A stretch of 64,000 bases of DNA, from assembly GCA_022510545.1 (NCBI GenBank), contig JAFLTG010000001.1:1-64000 (forward strand), written 5' to 3'. The stretch comes from Lachnospiraceae bacterium. GTDB taxonomy: Bacteria; Bacillota; Clostridia; Lachnospirales; Lachnospiraceae. Position numbers and translations under genes: made by a program. Under the pieces are notes generated by a model. The model was not told the DNA's origin. It did no database searches and saw only the letters and a program-made list of their open reading frames with translations. Shown in pieces: positions 18,901 to 28,565 of this stretch (the stretch's first letter is position 1; the number at the start of each line of letters is the position of its first letter).

Positions 18901-18971
18901 GCGATGTTTGAGCATAAGCTCAAACTCGCAGACGAATAAAATTCGTCTTGTGAAACATTTTTAATTTCACC
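18901..18971 (-). repeat. Multi-hairpin post-stop element, copy E3
   Basis: Minus strand GGTGAAAttaaaaatgTTTCAC, GACGAAttttaTTCGTC, GCGA-GTTTGAGC-ttat-GCTCAAAC-a-TCGC, immediately after the pta stop codon. Confidence 0.8.
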
Positions 18972-19973
18972 CTAGCTCAATTGTGCCTGTACTGCTGTCA
19001 GGGCAACTACGCCGACGATATCTTCCCATGAACAGCCGCGGGAGAGGTCGTTAACCGGTTTAGCGATACCCTGAAGTATCGGTCCGTATGCTTCTGCCTT
19101 TGCAAGTCTCTGAACCAGCTTATATCCGATGTTACCACTGTCTAAGTTAGGGAAAATAAGTACATTTGCCTTACCTGCAACTTCACTGCCCGGAGATTTG
19201 GTCTTAGCTACCGATGCAACCAAAGCAGCATCTAACTGAAGCTCACCGTCAAGGCAGAGGTGAGGATATTCTTCCTTGGCTATCCTTGTAGCTTCTACAA
19301 CCTTGTCAACCAGAGCATGTTTAGCGCTGCCCTTGGTAGAGTGTGAAAGCATCGCAATAATAGGCTTAGCACCTACAAGTGCCTTAAAGCTCTTGGCTGA
19401 GGAATCGGCAATAGCTGCAAGCTCCTCTGCCGTGGGGTCCTGATTCAGACCGCAGTCTGCAAACAGGAAAGTACCGCCTTCACCGAATTCACAATCCGGG
19501 ACATCCATAATAAAGAAACCTGATACAAGTTTAACGCCGGGAGCAGTTTTAAGAATCTGCAGTGCCGGACGAAGAGTATCTGCCGTTGCATGAGCGGCTC
19601 CGGCTACCATGCCGTCGGCATCATTGGCTTTAACCATCAAAACGCCGTATGTAAGAGCATCTGTTAAAAGAATCTCTCTTGCCTGCTCAGGGGTCATGCC
19701 TTTGCTCTTTCTTGTTTCATAAAGTAAATTCACATATTCGTCAAGTTTGTCTGATTTCTTAGGATCCTCGATAGTAACGCCGTCAAGCTCTACTTCCAGC
19801 CAGCTTGCACCGTCAAGTATCTTTTCCTCATCGCCTATCATAACTATATCGGCAATTCCTTCTGCAACAATATGAGATGCTGCAATCAATGTTCTTTTGT
19901 CGGTTGTTTCCGGCAATACAATTTTTTTCTTGTCGCTTTTTGCTTTTTCTTTCATTAGGTCAATGTATGACAT
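18972..19973 (-). CDS. pta: Phosphate acetyltransferase
   Basis: MSYIDLMKEKAKSDKKKIVLPETTDKRTL...; MVAGAAHATADTLRPALQILKTAPG; NVLIFPNLDSGNIGYKLVQRL. Confidence 0.97.
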   Translation of the reverse strand: MSYIDLMKEKAKSDKKKIVLPETTDKRTLIAASHIVAEGIADIVMIGDEEKILDGASWLEVELDGVTIEDPKKSDKLDEYVNLLYETRKSKGMTPEQAREILLTDALTYGVLMVKANDADGMVAGAAHATADTLRPALQILKTAPGVKLVSGFFIMDVPDCEFGEGGTFLFADCGLNQDPTAEELAAIADSSAKSFKALVGAKPIIAMLSHSTKGSAKHALVDKVVEATRIAKEEYPHLCLDGELQLDAALVASVAKTKSPGSEVAGKANVLIFPNLDSGNIGYKLVQRLAKAEAYGPILQGIAKPVNDLSRGCSWEDIVGVVALTAVQAQLS

Positions 19974-20175
19974 ACCCCATTCTCCTTTCGATTTTCAGTC
20001 TCTTTGCTCATATAATTGGCAAAATACAACTGCATTATAGTAAAATTATACAAAAATTCTCGCCTGTGTACAAGATGATTTTAATGTAATTTATGTATTT
20101 TTTTCCATACTTTTAACAGACCGATTTGAATGGTTTTAAATTACTAATTTATTTAAATTGCGTGCAATCAATAAC

Positions 20176-20204
20176 TTTACATGGTTTGGCAGGTTTGTTA
20201 TAAT
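20176..20204 (+). promoter_or_regulatory. Sigma-A-type promoter upstream of SDR gene
   Basis: TTTACA-N17-TATAAT. Confidence 0.7.
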
Positions 20205-20238
20205 ATTGCATAGTAAAAAAGAAATGGAGGGTTTTAAC

Positions 20239-21027
20239 ATGGGTGTATACGCAATTTCCGGCGCTTCAAGCGGAATCGGCGCCAAAGCAAAAGAACTGTT
20301 ATTGGAACGGGGTAATCAGGTTATTAACATTGACTTAAAAGATGGTGACATCTGTGTCAATCTTGCAACCGAAGAAGGAAGAAAAGAGGCGGTGGATGCT
20401 CTTCACAAAATGTGTCCGGATGGACTCGATGGAATCATCTGCAATGCCGGTGTATCCGGTGCCTGCGGTAATCTTCCGCTTATAATTTCACTTAATTATT
20501 TTGGTACTATCGCCCTTGCAAAGGGTGCATACGATCTGCTTGAGAAAAAGCACGGAAGTTGTGTTGTTACAGCTTCAAATACTATCTCACAGGGCGCAGG
20601 ACGTATGGATATCGCAGACCTTTTGAATAATATCGGAGATGAGACAAGAGTCCTTCATCTGGTAAATCAGATGGATGCTTCAAACTTAAGCGTTGGTAAC
20701 TCACTCTATGTTTCAACCAAATATGCTCTGGCGAGATGGGTAAGACGTGTATCTGCTGCATGGGCCGCTAATGGCGTTCGTATTAATGCAATAGCTCCAG
20801 GCAACGTAAATACCGCAATGACAGCAACAATGAGTACTTCTGCAAAGATGGCTCTGAATGCGCTTCCTATTCCTACCAAATACGGTCAGGAAACCCTGAT
20901 GGATGCCGATGAGATTGCAGAAGTTATGATCTTCCTTGTATCTGACAAGGCAAAGGGCGTAAACGGAAACGTAATGTTTGTTGACGGCGGTACTGACGCG
21001 CTGCTTAACTCTGAAAAAGTATATTAA
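20239..21027 (+). CDS. SDR family oxidoreductase
   Basis: [25 protein letters not shown]...[14 protein letters not shown]...[17 protein letters not shown] atggagg. Confidence 0.88.
   Translation: MGVYAISGASSGIGAKAKELLLERGNQVINIDLKDGDICVNLATEEGRKEAVDALHKMCPDGLDGIICNAGVSGACGNLPLIISLNYFGTIALAKGAYDLLEKKHGSCVVTASNTISQGAGRMDIADLLNNIGDETRVLHLVNQMDASNLSVGNSLYVSTKYALARWVRRVSAAWAANGVRINAIAPGNVNTAMTATMSTSAKMALNALPIPTKYGQETLMDADEIAEVMIFLVSDKAKGVNGNVMFVDGGTDALLNSEKVY
20346..20359. repeat. TGACA-N4-TGTCA dyad
   Basis: tgacatctgtgtca inside SDR gene. Confidence 0.8.
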
Positions 21028-21086
21028 AATATTCTTATCATTAATATTTAGATGCGCCGGTAGACGGCAGATTGAGAGGTATATAT

Positions 21087-21419
21087 ATGAAACCTATAGA
21101 AAAATATGTAGAAGTTATGGAGAATAAAGATTTTGCCGGTCTTGCAGAGCTTTTTAGCAAAGACGGAATACTTAGTGATTACTGTACTAATTCATCAGCA
21201 CAGAAAGAATTTCATATTTATGGAAAGGAAACCATCAATATGTTCTTCCGTAATAAATTTGGCTTCCGTCAGTATTCAATTATGGATGCTGAAGTAGTGA
21301 ATGATACACAGGCTGAATTTATTGCTAACTTTGGCGGTTACAATATCATGGCAATCGCTACGGTTCGTGAAGTGACTGAAGACGGTCACATTAAGAATCT
21401 TACTGTAAGACCTAAATAA
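21087..21419 (+). CDS. SnoaL/NTF2-like small protein
   Basis: MKPIEKYVEVMENKDFAGLAELFSKDGILSDYC... alpha+beta cone pattern. Confidence 0.65.
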   Translation: MKPIEKYVEVMENKDFAGLAELFSKDGILSDYCTNSSAQKEFHIYGKETINMFFRNKFGFRQYSIMDAEVVNDTQAEFIANFGGYNIMAIATVREVTEDGHIKNLTVRPK

Positions 21420-21486
21420 TTTGATAAAAGTTAATGAAAATCCGGTGTTTCCCGATGAGGATACATCGGATTTTTCAGATAATTTA

Positions 21487-21522
21487 TGACAATAGAAAGT
21501 TCGCGGAGTAAATTTTCTGTTA
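21487..21522 (+). repeat. gACAATAGAAAGTT..TTTTCT hairpin element, copy 1
   Basis: atgacaatagaaagttcgcggagtaaattttctgtt; 16 nt identical to 36495-36510. Confidence 0.55.
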
Positions 21523-21625
21523 AGCATAATTTTTTGTTAGGCATAATATTTCCTGAACATTTTGGCATACTAACCTGTAAATAACACTTTAATGATAGAA
21601 ATATGACGACAAGGAGAGTGTCCAG

Positions 21626-22639
21626 ATGTTAGGAAAACAAAGCATTCAGTTTGATAATCCGCCTTATCTTATCAATAGCGCTTCAATTGTTGGAAAGAAA
21701 GAAGGAGAAGGCCCGATGGGTAAACTCTTTGATAAGGTCGGAAATGATGATTTATTTGGAACCCAGACCTGGGAAGAGGCAGAGAGCAGTTTGCAGAAGG
21801 AGGCGATACAGCTTCTTTTAGACAAAGAAAGCATTAAAAAAGAAGATATCCACCTTATTTTTGCGGGTGACTTACTTGGTCAATCAATTGCCAGCAGTTT
21901 TGGGATCGCTTCTTTTGAAACTCCGCATGTGGGCTTGTTTGGGGCCTGTTCTACCAGCGGACTGTCCATAGCTCTTGGAAGTATGGCTGTGGCAGGAGGT
22001 TTTGTGGATAAGGCCGCCTGCGTTACATCCAGCCACTTTGCAAGCGCAGAAAAAGAATTTCGTTATCCGCTTGCTTACGGTAACCAGAGACCGTTGTCGG
22101 CTACCTGGACGGTTACGGGAAGCGCAGCATTTTTGATTTCCACCAAACAGGAAAAAAAGGCACGGGCGAAGGTGACGGGTGTGACCTTTGGAAAAATTAT
22201 GGACTATGGCATCAAGGATTCTTTGAATATGGGAGCCTGCATGGCACCTGCCGCCGCAGATACTATTAAACAAAATCTTCAGGATTTTAACAGAAACCCG
22301 GAAGATTATGATAAAATAATTACAGGTGACCTTGGCATTGTGGGACAGAAGCTTTTGTTTGAACTGTTAAAGGAAGATGGGATTGATATCACCAAACAGC
22401 ACATGGACTGTGGTATGGAAATTTTTGACAGAGAGAAACAGAATATAAATGCGGGCGGTTCGGGTTGTGGCTGTGCGGCCGTTACTTTGTCAGCATATAT
22501 CCTTAAGAAGATAGAAGAAGGAGTCTGGAAGAGGGTGCTGTTTGTGCCAACCGGAGCCCTTCTTAGTAAAACAAGTTTCAATGAAGGTCAGACTATTCCC
22601 GGAATAGCCCATGGAGTGGTATTTGAGCAGGATGCCTGA
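21626..22639 (+). CDS. spoVAD: Stage V sporulation protein AD
   Basis: GKQSIQFDNPPYLINSASIVGKKEGEGPMG...VGLFGACSTSGLSIALGSMAVAGGF...GGSGCGCAAVTLSAY thiolase-like fold specific to SpoVAD. Confidence 0.95.
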   Translation: MLGKQSIQFDNPPYLINSASIVGKKEGEGPMGKLFDKVGNDDLFGTQTWEEAESSLQKEAIQLLLDKESIKKEDIHLIFAGDLLGQSIASSFGIASFETPHVGLFGACSTSGLSIALGSMAVAGGFVDKAACVTSSHFASAEKEFRYPLAYGNQRPLSATWTVTGSAAFLISTKQEKKARAKVTGVTFGKIMDYGIKDSLNMGACMAPAAADTIKQNLQDFNRNPEDYDKIITGDLGIVGQKLLFELLKEDGIDITKQHMDCGMEIFDREKQNINAGGSGCGCAAVTLSAYILKKIEEGVWKRVLFVPTGALLSKTSFNEGQTIPGIAHGVVFEQDA

Positions 22640-22662
22640 GATTTTAATGTAGAAGCTGCAAG

Positions 22663-22679
22663 TTGACTGTATAAGTCAA
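22663..22679. repeat. TTGAC-N7-GTCAA dyad
   Basis: ttgactgtataagtcaa, intergenic after spoVAD. Confidence 0.85.
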
Positions 22680-22706
22680 TGAGATTTGTAATGGAGAAAT
22701 ATTACG

Positions 22707-22937
22707 ATGCGTGAAATAGAATTTAAGATGGAGCGCCCCGGTTTATTAAAGGCGGGTGACCATATAACAGTGACTGAAGGCGTACTGCCAAGCAGTTATT
22801 ATTATACGATTGATCCTTCATATGCAATGTCCGGAAATTTTCCCTTTTCCGAGAGACTTATGGAGAGGAACGGAGAAGTGGTGGAAGTTATTGAGAACGA
22901 CAGGGGATTTTATGTGAAGGCAAGATTTGGGGAGTGA
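22707..22937 (+). CDS. Small hypothetical protein (76 aa) between spoVAD and ridA
   Basis: ORF with RBS atggagaaa, acidic/aromatic, no recognised domain. Confidence 0.55.
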   Translation: MREIEFKMERPGLLKAGDHITVTEGVLPSSYYYTIDPSYAMSGNFPFSERLMERNGEVVEVIENDRGFYVKARFGE

Positions 22938-23023
22938 AGTACACTTCCCTGTTACATATTAAGTAGATACAGATAATTTCAAGGTACATTATTTTAATAA
23001 AAAATATGAAAAGAGGTAAAAAA

Positions 23024-23401
23024 ATGTTAAAGAAAATTTCAACCGACAAAGCGCCGGCAGCAATCGGACCATATTCACAGGGAATTATTGCAGGGGACAT
23101 GCTGTATGCGTCAGGACAGATACCGATCGACCCGGCAACAGGAGAGATTACAGGTAAGGACATTACCGAACAGGCACAGCAGGTAATGAAAAATGTGGGC
23201 GAGATTTTAAAAGCGGCGGGAACGGATTATGCCAATGTGGTCAAAACCACCTGTTTCCTTGCAGAAATGGCTGATTTTGCAGCATTTAATGCGGTTTATG
23301 AGAAATACTTTACAGAAAAACCGGCCAGGAGCTGTGTTGCGGTAAAAGAACTGCCCAAAGCTGTGCTGTGTGAAGTTGAGGTTATAGCATATCTGGGATA
23401 A
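23024..23401 (+). CDS. ridA: RidA family reactive intermediate/imine deaminase
   Basis: ISTDKAPAAIGPYSQGIIAGDMLYASGQIPIDPATGEI...ARSCVAVKELPKAVLCEVEVIA. Confidence 0.96.
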   Translation: MLKKISTDKAPAAIGPYSQGIIAGDMLYASGQIPIDPATGEITGKDITEQAQQVMKNVGEILKAAGTDYANVVKTTCFLAEMADFAAFNAVYEKYFTEKPARSCVAVKELPKAVLCEVEVIAYLG

Positions 23402-23531
23402 AGCCAAGTATTATGTATTAATTGCAATAATAATCAATGATACACAACAAATAACAAACAAATAAATAGTAATGTATAACAATGAGAAATAATGCAGAAA
23501 ATAATACATAAGAAATTGTAAAAGCGAGGTT

Positions 23532-23894
23532 ATGCAAATGGATTATGTAATTGCTTTCTGCGTTGGCGGGATAATCTGTGCGCTTGCTCAGATTCTGCTT
23601 GAGAAAACCAAAATGATGCCGGGGCGGATTATGGTACTTATCGTATGCCTTGGTGCAGTGATAAGCGCTTTTGGCTGGTATGAGCCGTTTATGGATTTTG
23701 CCGGGGCCGGTGCCAGCGTACCGCTTTTAGGATATGGTAATATCCTTATGAAGGGTGTAAAAGATGCCGTTGACCAGGATGGTTTCATCGGTCTTTTCAA
23801 AGGCGGATTTACCAATGGCGCGGTAGGCTGCAGCGCGGCTCTCATTTTTGCCTATCTGGCAAGTCTGGTTTTTCAATCTAAAATGAAGAAGTAG
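23532..23894 (+). CDS. Stage V sporulation protein AE-like (SpoVAC/SpoVAEb family membrane protein)
   Basis: FCVGGIICALAQILLEKTKMMPGRIMV...FMDFAGAGASVPLLGYGNILMKGV. Confidence 0.85.
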   Translation: MQMDYVIAFCVGGIICALAQILLEKTKMMPGRIMVLIVCLGAVISAFGWYEPFMDFAGAGASVPLLGYGNILMKGVKDAVDQDGFIGLFKGGFTNGAVGCSAALIFAYLASLVFQSKMKK

Positions 23895-23908
23895 TAAAGC
23901 AGGGGCAT

Positions 23909-25411
23909 CTAAGACTTACAGTAAAGATGTCCCTCAAATTCTTTAAAAAGACTTTCTTCTTTTTTTCTCATAAATATGGTAAGGTCGTCCTTTCCGAAAG
24001 ATAGCTGGAAATATACGATGCCCACATAGGAATCTATAATATGTACCTTAATATAAAAGGTTCCATCGGCAAGCCAGGCGCCGCTGGCACAGTATTTCAA
24101 ATCATAAATCGGGAAGATGCCTGTTTTCATGCAGCCTATGCCGAAATTGACGGTGCAGGCTGTGTTTTTGTATACAAATGACAATGTACCGCTCTGTGGC
24201 GGATTACTATATTGACCTTGTGGGTCAATGTTGTTTTCGGTATTATTAGATTGACTTTGATTTATGACATTAGTGTCAATATTTAGACAAAAGCTGTCAA
24301 ATTGGCTGTTTTCTGTTATGACACGGAAGTCTTTTCCTATTATTGCGGCTGCGGATTCCGGCATTGGCAGGCTACTTAATTCTTCTATTTTAAGAGACGA
24401 GAGTACATCATTAAGCAGTTTGACTGAGCCCTTTGTAACAGGAAGAGGCTCGTCTTGTATATATGGAAGTATTTCTTCATAAAGAGCATCATAAATCTGC
24501 TGATTGCCGCCGCCTATGCTCTGGGTATCTGCTGTTGTGACGCAGATAAGGTCATAATCCGGAAGAAAGATGATGAGCTGCCCGCCCATTCCATAGCAGG
24601 TATAACCGTTTTTTTCGCCACGCCAGAACTGTAAGCCATAGCCCTGTGCTTCGCTCGGTAACGGAGCAGTGATTTGAGTTTCGGTAAGACAAGATGTGGC
24701 CAGTTCTATATACGAAGATGATATAAGCTGCTTTCCGTCAACCATTCCCTTATGCGCGATAAAATATCCGAATCTCATAAGATCTGTTGAAAGTGCTACC
24801 AGACCTGAGCCGCCTATAGATACACCGAAAGGATCTTTGAGCATATAAGAGTTCTCAGAGAGACCAAGTACATCGAGTTTCTTCTTAATATAATCCAGCA
24901 TATTTTCTCCGGTCAGCTTCTCTACAAGAGTACACAGGGTATGTGCAGCTGATGTATCATAATGAAATATGGTTCCGGCAGGATGAGTAGGAGGGGTGGT
25001 AAAGAAGCTCTCCACCCAGTCTGAGGCCATATTCAGCTTGTATGTAGTGGATGCATGGCAGGTGCGCATCATCAACATGTTTCGTATGGTCATTGATGCT
25101 ATCCAGGGATGAACATTGGGCGGAAGTTTTTCAGGAAAGTATTTTATGATAGGATCGTCCATGGATATTTTTCCCTCATCAACAAGCAGTCCGATTGCAA
25201 TGGATGTGAAGCTTTTGCTGATGGAGAACATGCGGTGAAGGGTATCAGTCCGGCATGGATCGTAATATCCCTCAAAAATCAGTTTGTCGTGATGCATAAT
25301 AAGCAGACTATGCATGGGTATGTGGCGTATTTTCAGCCTTTCTACAAAATGACTGATACAGTCAGTCGGGATTCCCGTTTCTTCGGGCAGAGCATTTTCG
25401 AATGTAAACAT
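23909..25411 (-). CDS. Beta-lactamase family serine hydrolase with Asn/Ser/Gln-rich linker
   Basis: HRMFSISKSFTSIAIGLLVDEGKISMDDPIIKYFPE (SxxK), YDTSAAHTLCTLVEKLTG; linker NQSQSNNTENNIDPQGQYSNPPQSG. Confidence 0.88.
   Translation of the reverse strand: MFTFENALPEETGIPTDCISHFVERLKIRHIPMHSLLIMHHDKLIFEGYYDPCRTDTLHRMFSISKSFTSIAIGLLVDEGKISMDDPIIKYFPEKLPPNVHPWIASMTIRNMLMMRTCHASTTYKLNMASDWVESFFTTPPTHPAGTIFHYDTSAAHTLCTLVEKLTGENMLDYIKKKLDVLGLSENSYMLKDPFGVSIGGSGLVALSTDLMRFGYFIAHKGMVDGKQLISSSYIELATSCLTETQITAPLPSEAQGYGLQFWRGEKNGYTCYGMGGQLIIFLPDYDLICVTTADTQSIGGGNQQIYDALYEEILPYIQDEPLPVTKGSVKLLNDVLSSLKIEELSSLPMPESAAAIIGKDFRVITENSQFDSFCLNIDTNVINQSQSNNTENNIDPQGQYSNPPQSGTLSFVYKNTACTVNFGIGCMKTGIFPIYDLKYCASGAWLADGTFYIKVHIIDSYVGIVYFQLSFGKDDLTIFMRKKEESLFKEFEGHLYCKS
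24212..24228. repeat. TTGAC-N7-GTCAA dyad
   Basis: ttgaccttgtgggtcaa inside linker of serine hydrolase. Confidence 0.85.
24265..24278. repeat. TGACA-N4-TGTCA dyad
   Basis: tgacattagtgtca inside the same linker. Confidence 0.85.
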
Positions 25412-25614
25412 ATTTATTCCGCCTTTCATTTGATATTTTCACCTCTGTTGATTTTATTATAGCAAAATATGTATAAAAATAAATGATAATCAATATCTTA
25501 TTTTTGTGTTTTGTTTATATAATGTAAATTTGTATAAAAAAAATAAAATAATTTAGGCATATTGTAGATAAATTTTCATAATATATTTCTAAAAAAATAA
25601 AAAATTTGTACCTC

Positions 25615-25643
25615 TTGACTAAATATAGCCATAGCTATATAAT
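25615..25643 (+). promoter_or_regulatory. Consensus promoter TTGACT-N17-TATAAT with dyad TATAGC-CATA-GCTATA overlapping spacer and -10
   Basis: Direct reading; upstream of solute-binding protein gene. Confidence 0.75.
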
Positions 25644-25700
25644 GTATTTATGATGTAATAATATATACATCTAAGAATCTATTTAAATAAGGAGGTTTAT

Positions 25701-27338
25701 ATGAAAAAGAAATTAGTTTCCTTACTTTTGTCAGCTTCTATGGTGGCTGCATTAGTAGGATGCGGTGGTGGTGACACAGGTTCAACACCGGACGCAAGCA
25801 ACGGTAACACATCAACAGGTGACAGTGCAAACAATGAATCAGGTGATTCTGCTGCAAGTAATTATGATTTAACGTCTCTTAATATCGTAGTAGACGGTAC
25901 TTTGACAGCAACACTTGACAATGGTCAGGCTGATTTTGAGGCTCAGTGGGAAGCAGCTGTAAGTGAGGCACTCGGTCATGATATCGATTTGACTATTCAG
26001 CAGCTGGACCACTCAGGATACATTGATGCAGTTGGACGTCTTTTCGCAGGTGGAGATATGCCTGATGCAATGATCATGCCTGCTGCTATGTTCAAGCAGT
26101 ATGCTCCTACAGGACTTCTTTGGGATATGGCAAGTGCATATGACAATGCAGAGTTCCAGTCCAGAATGATCCTTCCGGATGTAAACGAGAATCTTAAGGA
26201 CAGCCAGGGACACCTTTATGGTTTTGCTTACGGTTATGGTAATGGTTGTGTTACTTATGTTAAGAAAGCTTGGCTTGATGCAGTTGGATTAAGCGGAAGT
26301 GATATCAAGACATTTGATGATTACTATGATATGCTTCTTAAGTTCCACAATGAAGATCCTGACGGAAACGGAACAAACGGTGATACCTATGGTGTTATCG
26401 CAGCAGGTTTCCTTGGAAACGAAGCTCCGTATGTAAACTATCTGCCTGAGTTCTGGCAGGATGCTTATCCGGCAATTTATCCCGGTGATGACGGAGTATG
26501 GGTTGACGGATTCCAGTCAGAAGAGACCAAGGCTGCTCTGCTTAGATTACAGAAAGCATATGCAGATGGCGCTATCGACCCTGAGACTCTTACAGCATCT
26601 ACCAAGATTGCTCGTGAGAAATGGTTCTCCAATGACCAGACCGGTTCAGCAGGTGCATTCACATACTGGGCAGGAACATGGTATCAGACACTTACCGATA
26701 ACCTTAAAAAGAACGAAGTTGATTCTGAACTGGTACAGTTAGCTCCTATCGCAGAAGTTGGCGCATACCTCAACAGAGAAGCTCCTGTATGGGTTATCAT
26801 TGATGACGGTGACGGTGACAGCTCTCGTGAGCAGGCAATCTTTGATGCACTTATCGAGACCATGATGGATGGTGACAAAGTACAGACTCTCTGGACATAT
26901 GGTGCAGAGGATGTTCACTGGTCTACAAAGGCTGAAACATTCACAACCAATGCCGGAACAGACGATGCTAAAGAGTATAGTTATGAAGACGGTGAGTTCC
27001 ATCTTAAACAATCACCAAACGATGAAAATACTCTTTGGAAAAAGAACCTTATCGATCCCGCTCTGGTAGTTTGTGAACTTACGAATGGCTATTCAGATTC
27101 AAGTAGTTTAGCTGTTGAAGGTAACAAGTTCTTTACAGCTAACTGTGTAGATGCTCCTACATCTCCTACATCTGAGACTTATACAAATGAAACAGGTACT
27201 ATCTATGATGCACAGCTTGAAGTTGTTACAGCTGTAGTTGTAAACGGCGGTGACGTAGATTCTGCTATGGCTACTTATGTATCCAAAGTAGGCGGTACTA
27301 TTGACCAGATCCTTGAGGAACTTAACTCACAGGAATAA
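25701..27338 (+). CDS. Extracellular solute-binding lipoprotein (LplA-like) of sugar ABC importer
   Basis: MKKKLVSLLLSASMVAALVGCGGGDTG lipobox; long family 1-type SBP; followed by two permeases. Confidence 0.9.
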   Translation: MKKKLVSLLLSASMVAALVGCGGGDTGSTPDASNGNTSTGDSANNESGDSAASNYDLTSLNIVVDGTLTATLDNGQADFEAQWEAAVSEALGHDIDLTIQQLDHSGYIDAVGRLFAGGDMPDAMIMPAAMFKQYAPTGLLWDMASAYDNAEFQSRMILPDVNENLKDSQGHLYGFAYGYGNGCVTYVKKAWLDAVGLSGSDIKTFDDYYDMLLKFHNEDPDGNGTNGDTYGVIAAGFLGNEAPYVNYLPEFWQDAYPAIYPGDDGVWVDGFQSEETKAALLRLQKAYADGAIDPETLTASTKIAREKWFSNDQTGSAGAFTYWAGTWYQTLTDNLKKNEVDSELVQLAPIAEVGAYLNREAPVWVIIDDGDGDSSREQAIFDALIETMMDGDKVQTLWTYGAEDVHWSTKAETFTTNAGTDDAKEYSYEDGEFHLKQSPNDENTLWKKNLIDPALVVCELTNGYSDSSSLAVEGNKFFTANCVDAPTSPTSETYTNETGTIYDAQLEVVTAVVVNGGDVDSAMATYVSKVGGTIDQILEELNSQE

Positions 27339-27373
27339 TCAGTTTAACTGAGTAATAAAATAAGTATTTATTT

Positions 27374-27404
27374 GGTAGCTGTTCTGCGGCAGCGGAACAG
27401 CTAT
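27374..27404 (+). terminator. Hairpin between SBP and permease genes (mRNA stabiliser/attenuator)
   Basis: tagctgttc-tgcggcagcg-gaacagcta without strong T-run. Confidence 0.6.
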
Positions 27405-27588
27405 CATTAAATAACTGAAAATTGAATATATTTATATGAATTTTGTTTTGACTCATAAGGGCTTATGAGGGTTATGGAGTTGTTGAGGTATTTTGGTATA
27501 TCTTAATTAATTTTCCGGTCATCATATTATTCCGGTGACTGAAAATAATGGGGATAATGTATTAGGCATGAGAAAGGAAGAGAACGGT

Positions 27589-28554
27589 ATGAAAAAGAAT
27601 AAGAAGGTAATTACGTCTACGGGTGTACCGGTACGTGAGAAACCGTTAGGTGTCCGTATCTGGAATAACAAGGGATATTACGTAATGTTCATTCCTGTTT
27701 TGATAACTGTTTTAATTATGAATTATTGGCCCATGCTGGGTATACGCTTTGCATTTTATGATTACAAGCCAGTTGGAACACCGTCTTGGGTCGGACTTGA
27801 GCACTTTACGAAGATGTTTGGAACGACAGCCTTCTGGACTGCGTTTAAGAATACATTGCAGCTTAGTATTATGAAATTGATTCTTGATACTACTGCATCA
27901 GTAATTGTTTCGGTTTTCCTTAATGAAATGGGTAACCTTATAGCTAAGAAATCTTTGCAGACTGTTATTTATCTGCCTCACTTTATGTCTTGGGCAGTTG
28001 TTGCTTCCATTTTCAGCTTGCTGCTTTCTCCTTCCGCAACCGGTATGGTTAACGGATGGTTGAAGGATTTGGGAATAATAGCAAGAGATCAGTCAGGTAT
28101 TTACTTCCTGGCAGAAAAATCATGGTGGAGACCGATATTCTATCTTATAAATATGTGGAAGGAAACAGGTTGGGGAACTATTATCTTTCTGGCAACACTT
28201 TCCGGTATCAATCCTGAATTGTATGAAGCAGCGGACATTGACGGTGCAACACGTATGCAGAAGATACGTTATGTCACACTCCCTGCCTTAGCTAATACAA
28301 TTGTAACGGTTCTTATACTGAACCTCGCAAAAGTTATGAATATGTTTGAATCCGTATTCGTACTTTATAACAATGCAGTATATGATGTATCAGATGTTAT
28401 CGCTACATATATCTATCGTCAGTCATTTGCGATTGCCTTACCTAATTATGGATATACCACGGCGGTTGGTCTTTTCAAATCCTTAGTGGGCGGCGCGTTG
28501 GTAATTATTTGTAATCAATTAAGTAAGAAAGTACGTGGTCGTGGTATCATTTAG
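27589..28554 (+). CDS. Sugar ABC transporter permease (LplB-like)
   Basis: YYVMFIPVLITVLIMNYWPMLGIRFAFYDYKP...YEAADIDGATRMQKIRYVTLP EAA loop. Confidence 0.92.
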   Translation: MKKNKKVITSTGVPVREKPLGVRIWNNKGYYVMFIPVLITVLIMNYWPMLGIRFAFYDYKPVGTPSWVGLEHFTKMFGTTAFWTAFKNTLQLSIMKLILDTTASVIVSVFLNEMGNLIAKKSLQTVIYLPHFMSWAVVASIFSLLLSPSATGMVNGWLKDLGIIARDQSGIYFLAEKSWWRPIFYLINMWKETGWGTIIFLATLSGINPELYEAADIDGATRMQKIRYVTLPALANTIVTVLILNLAKVMNMFESVFVLYNNAVYDVSDVIATYIYRQSFAIALPNYGYTTAVGLFKSLVGGALVIICNQLSKKVRGRGII

Positions 28555-28565
28555 GAGGTAGAGAT

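Noticed and set aside
26504-26521. ttgac-N8-gtcag in the SBP gene
   Set aside because: Spacer 8 and one mismatch; not counted in the dyad family.
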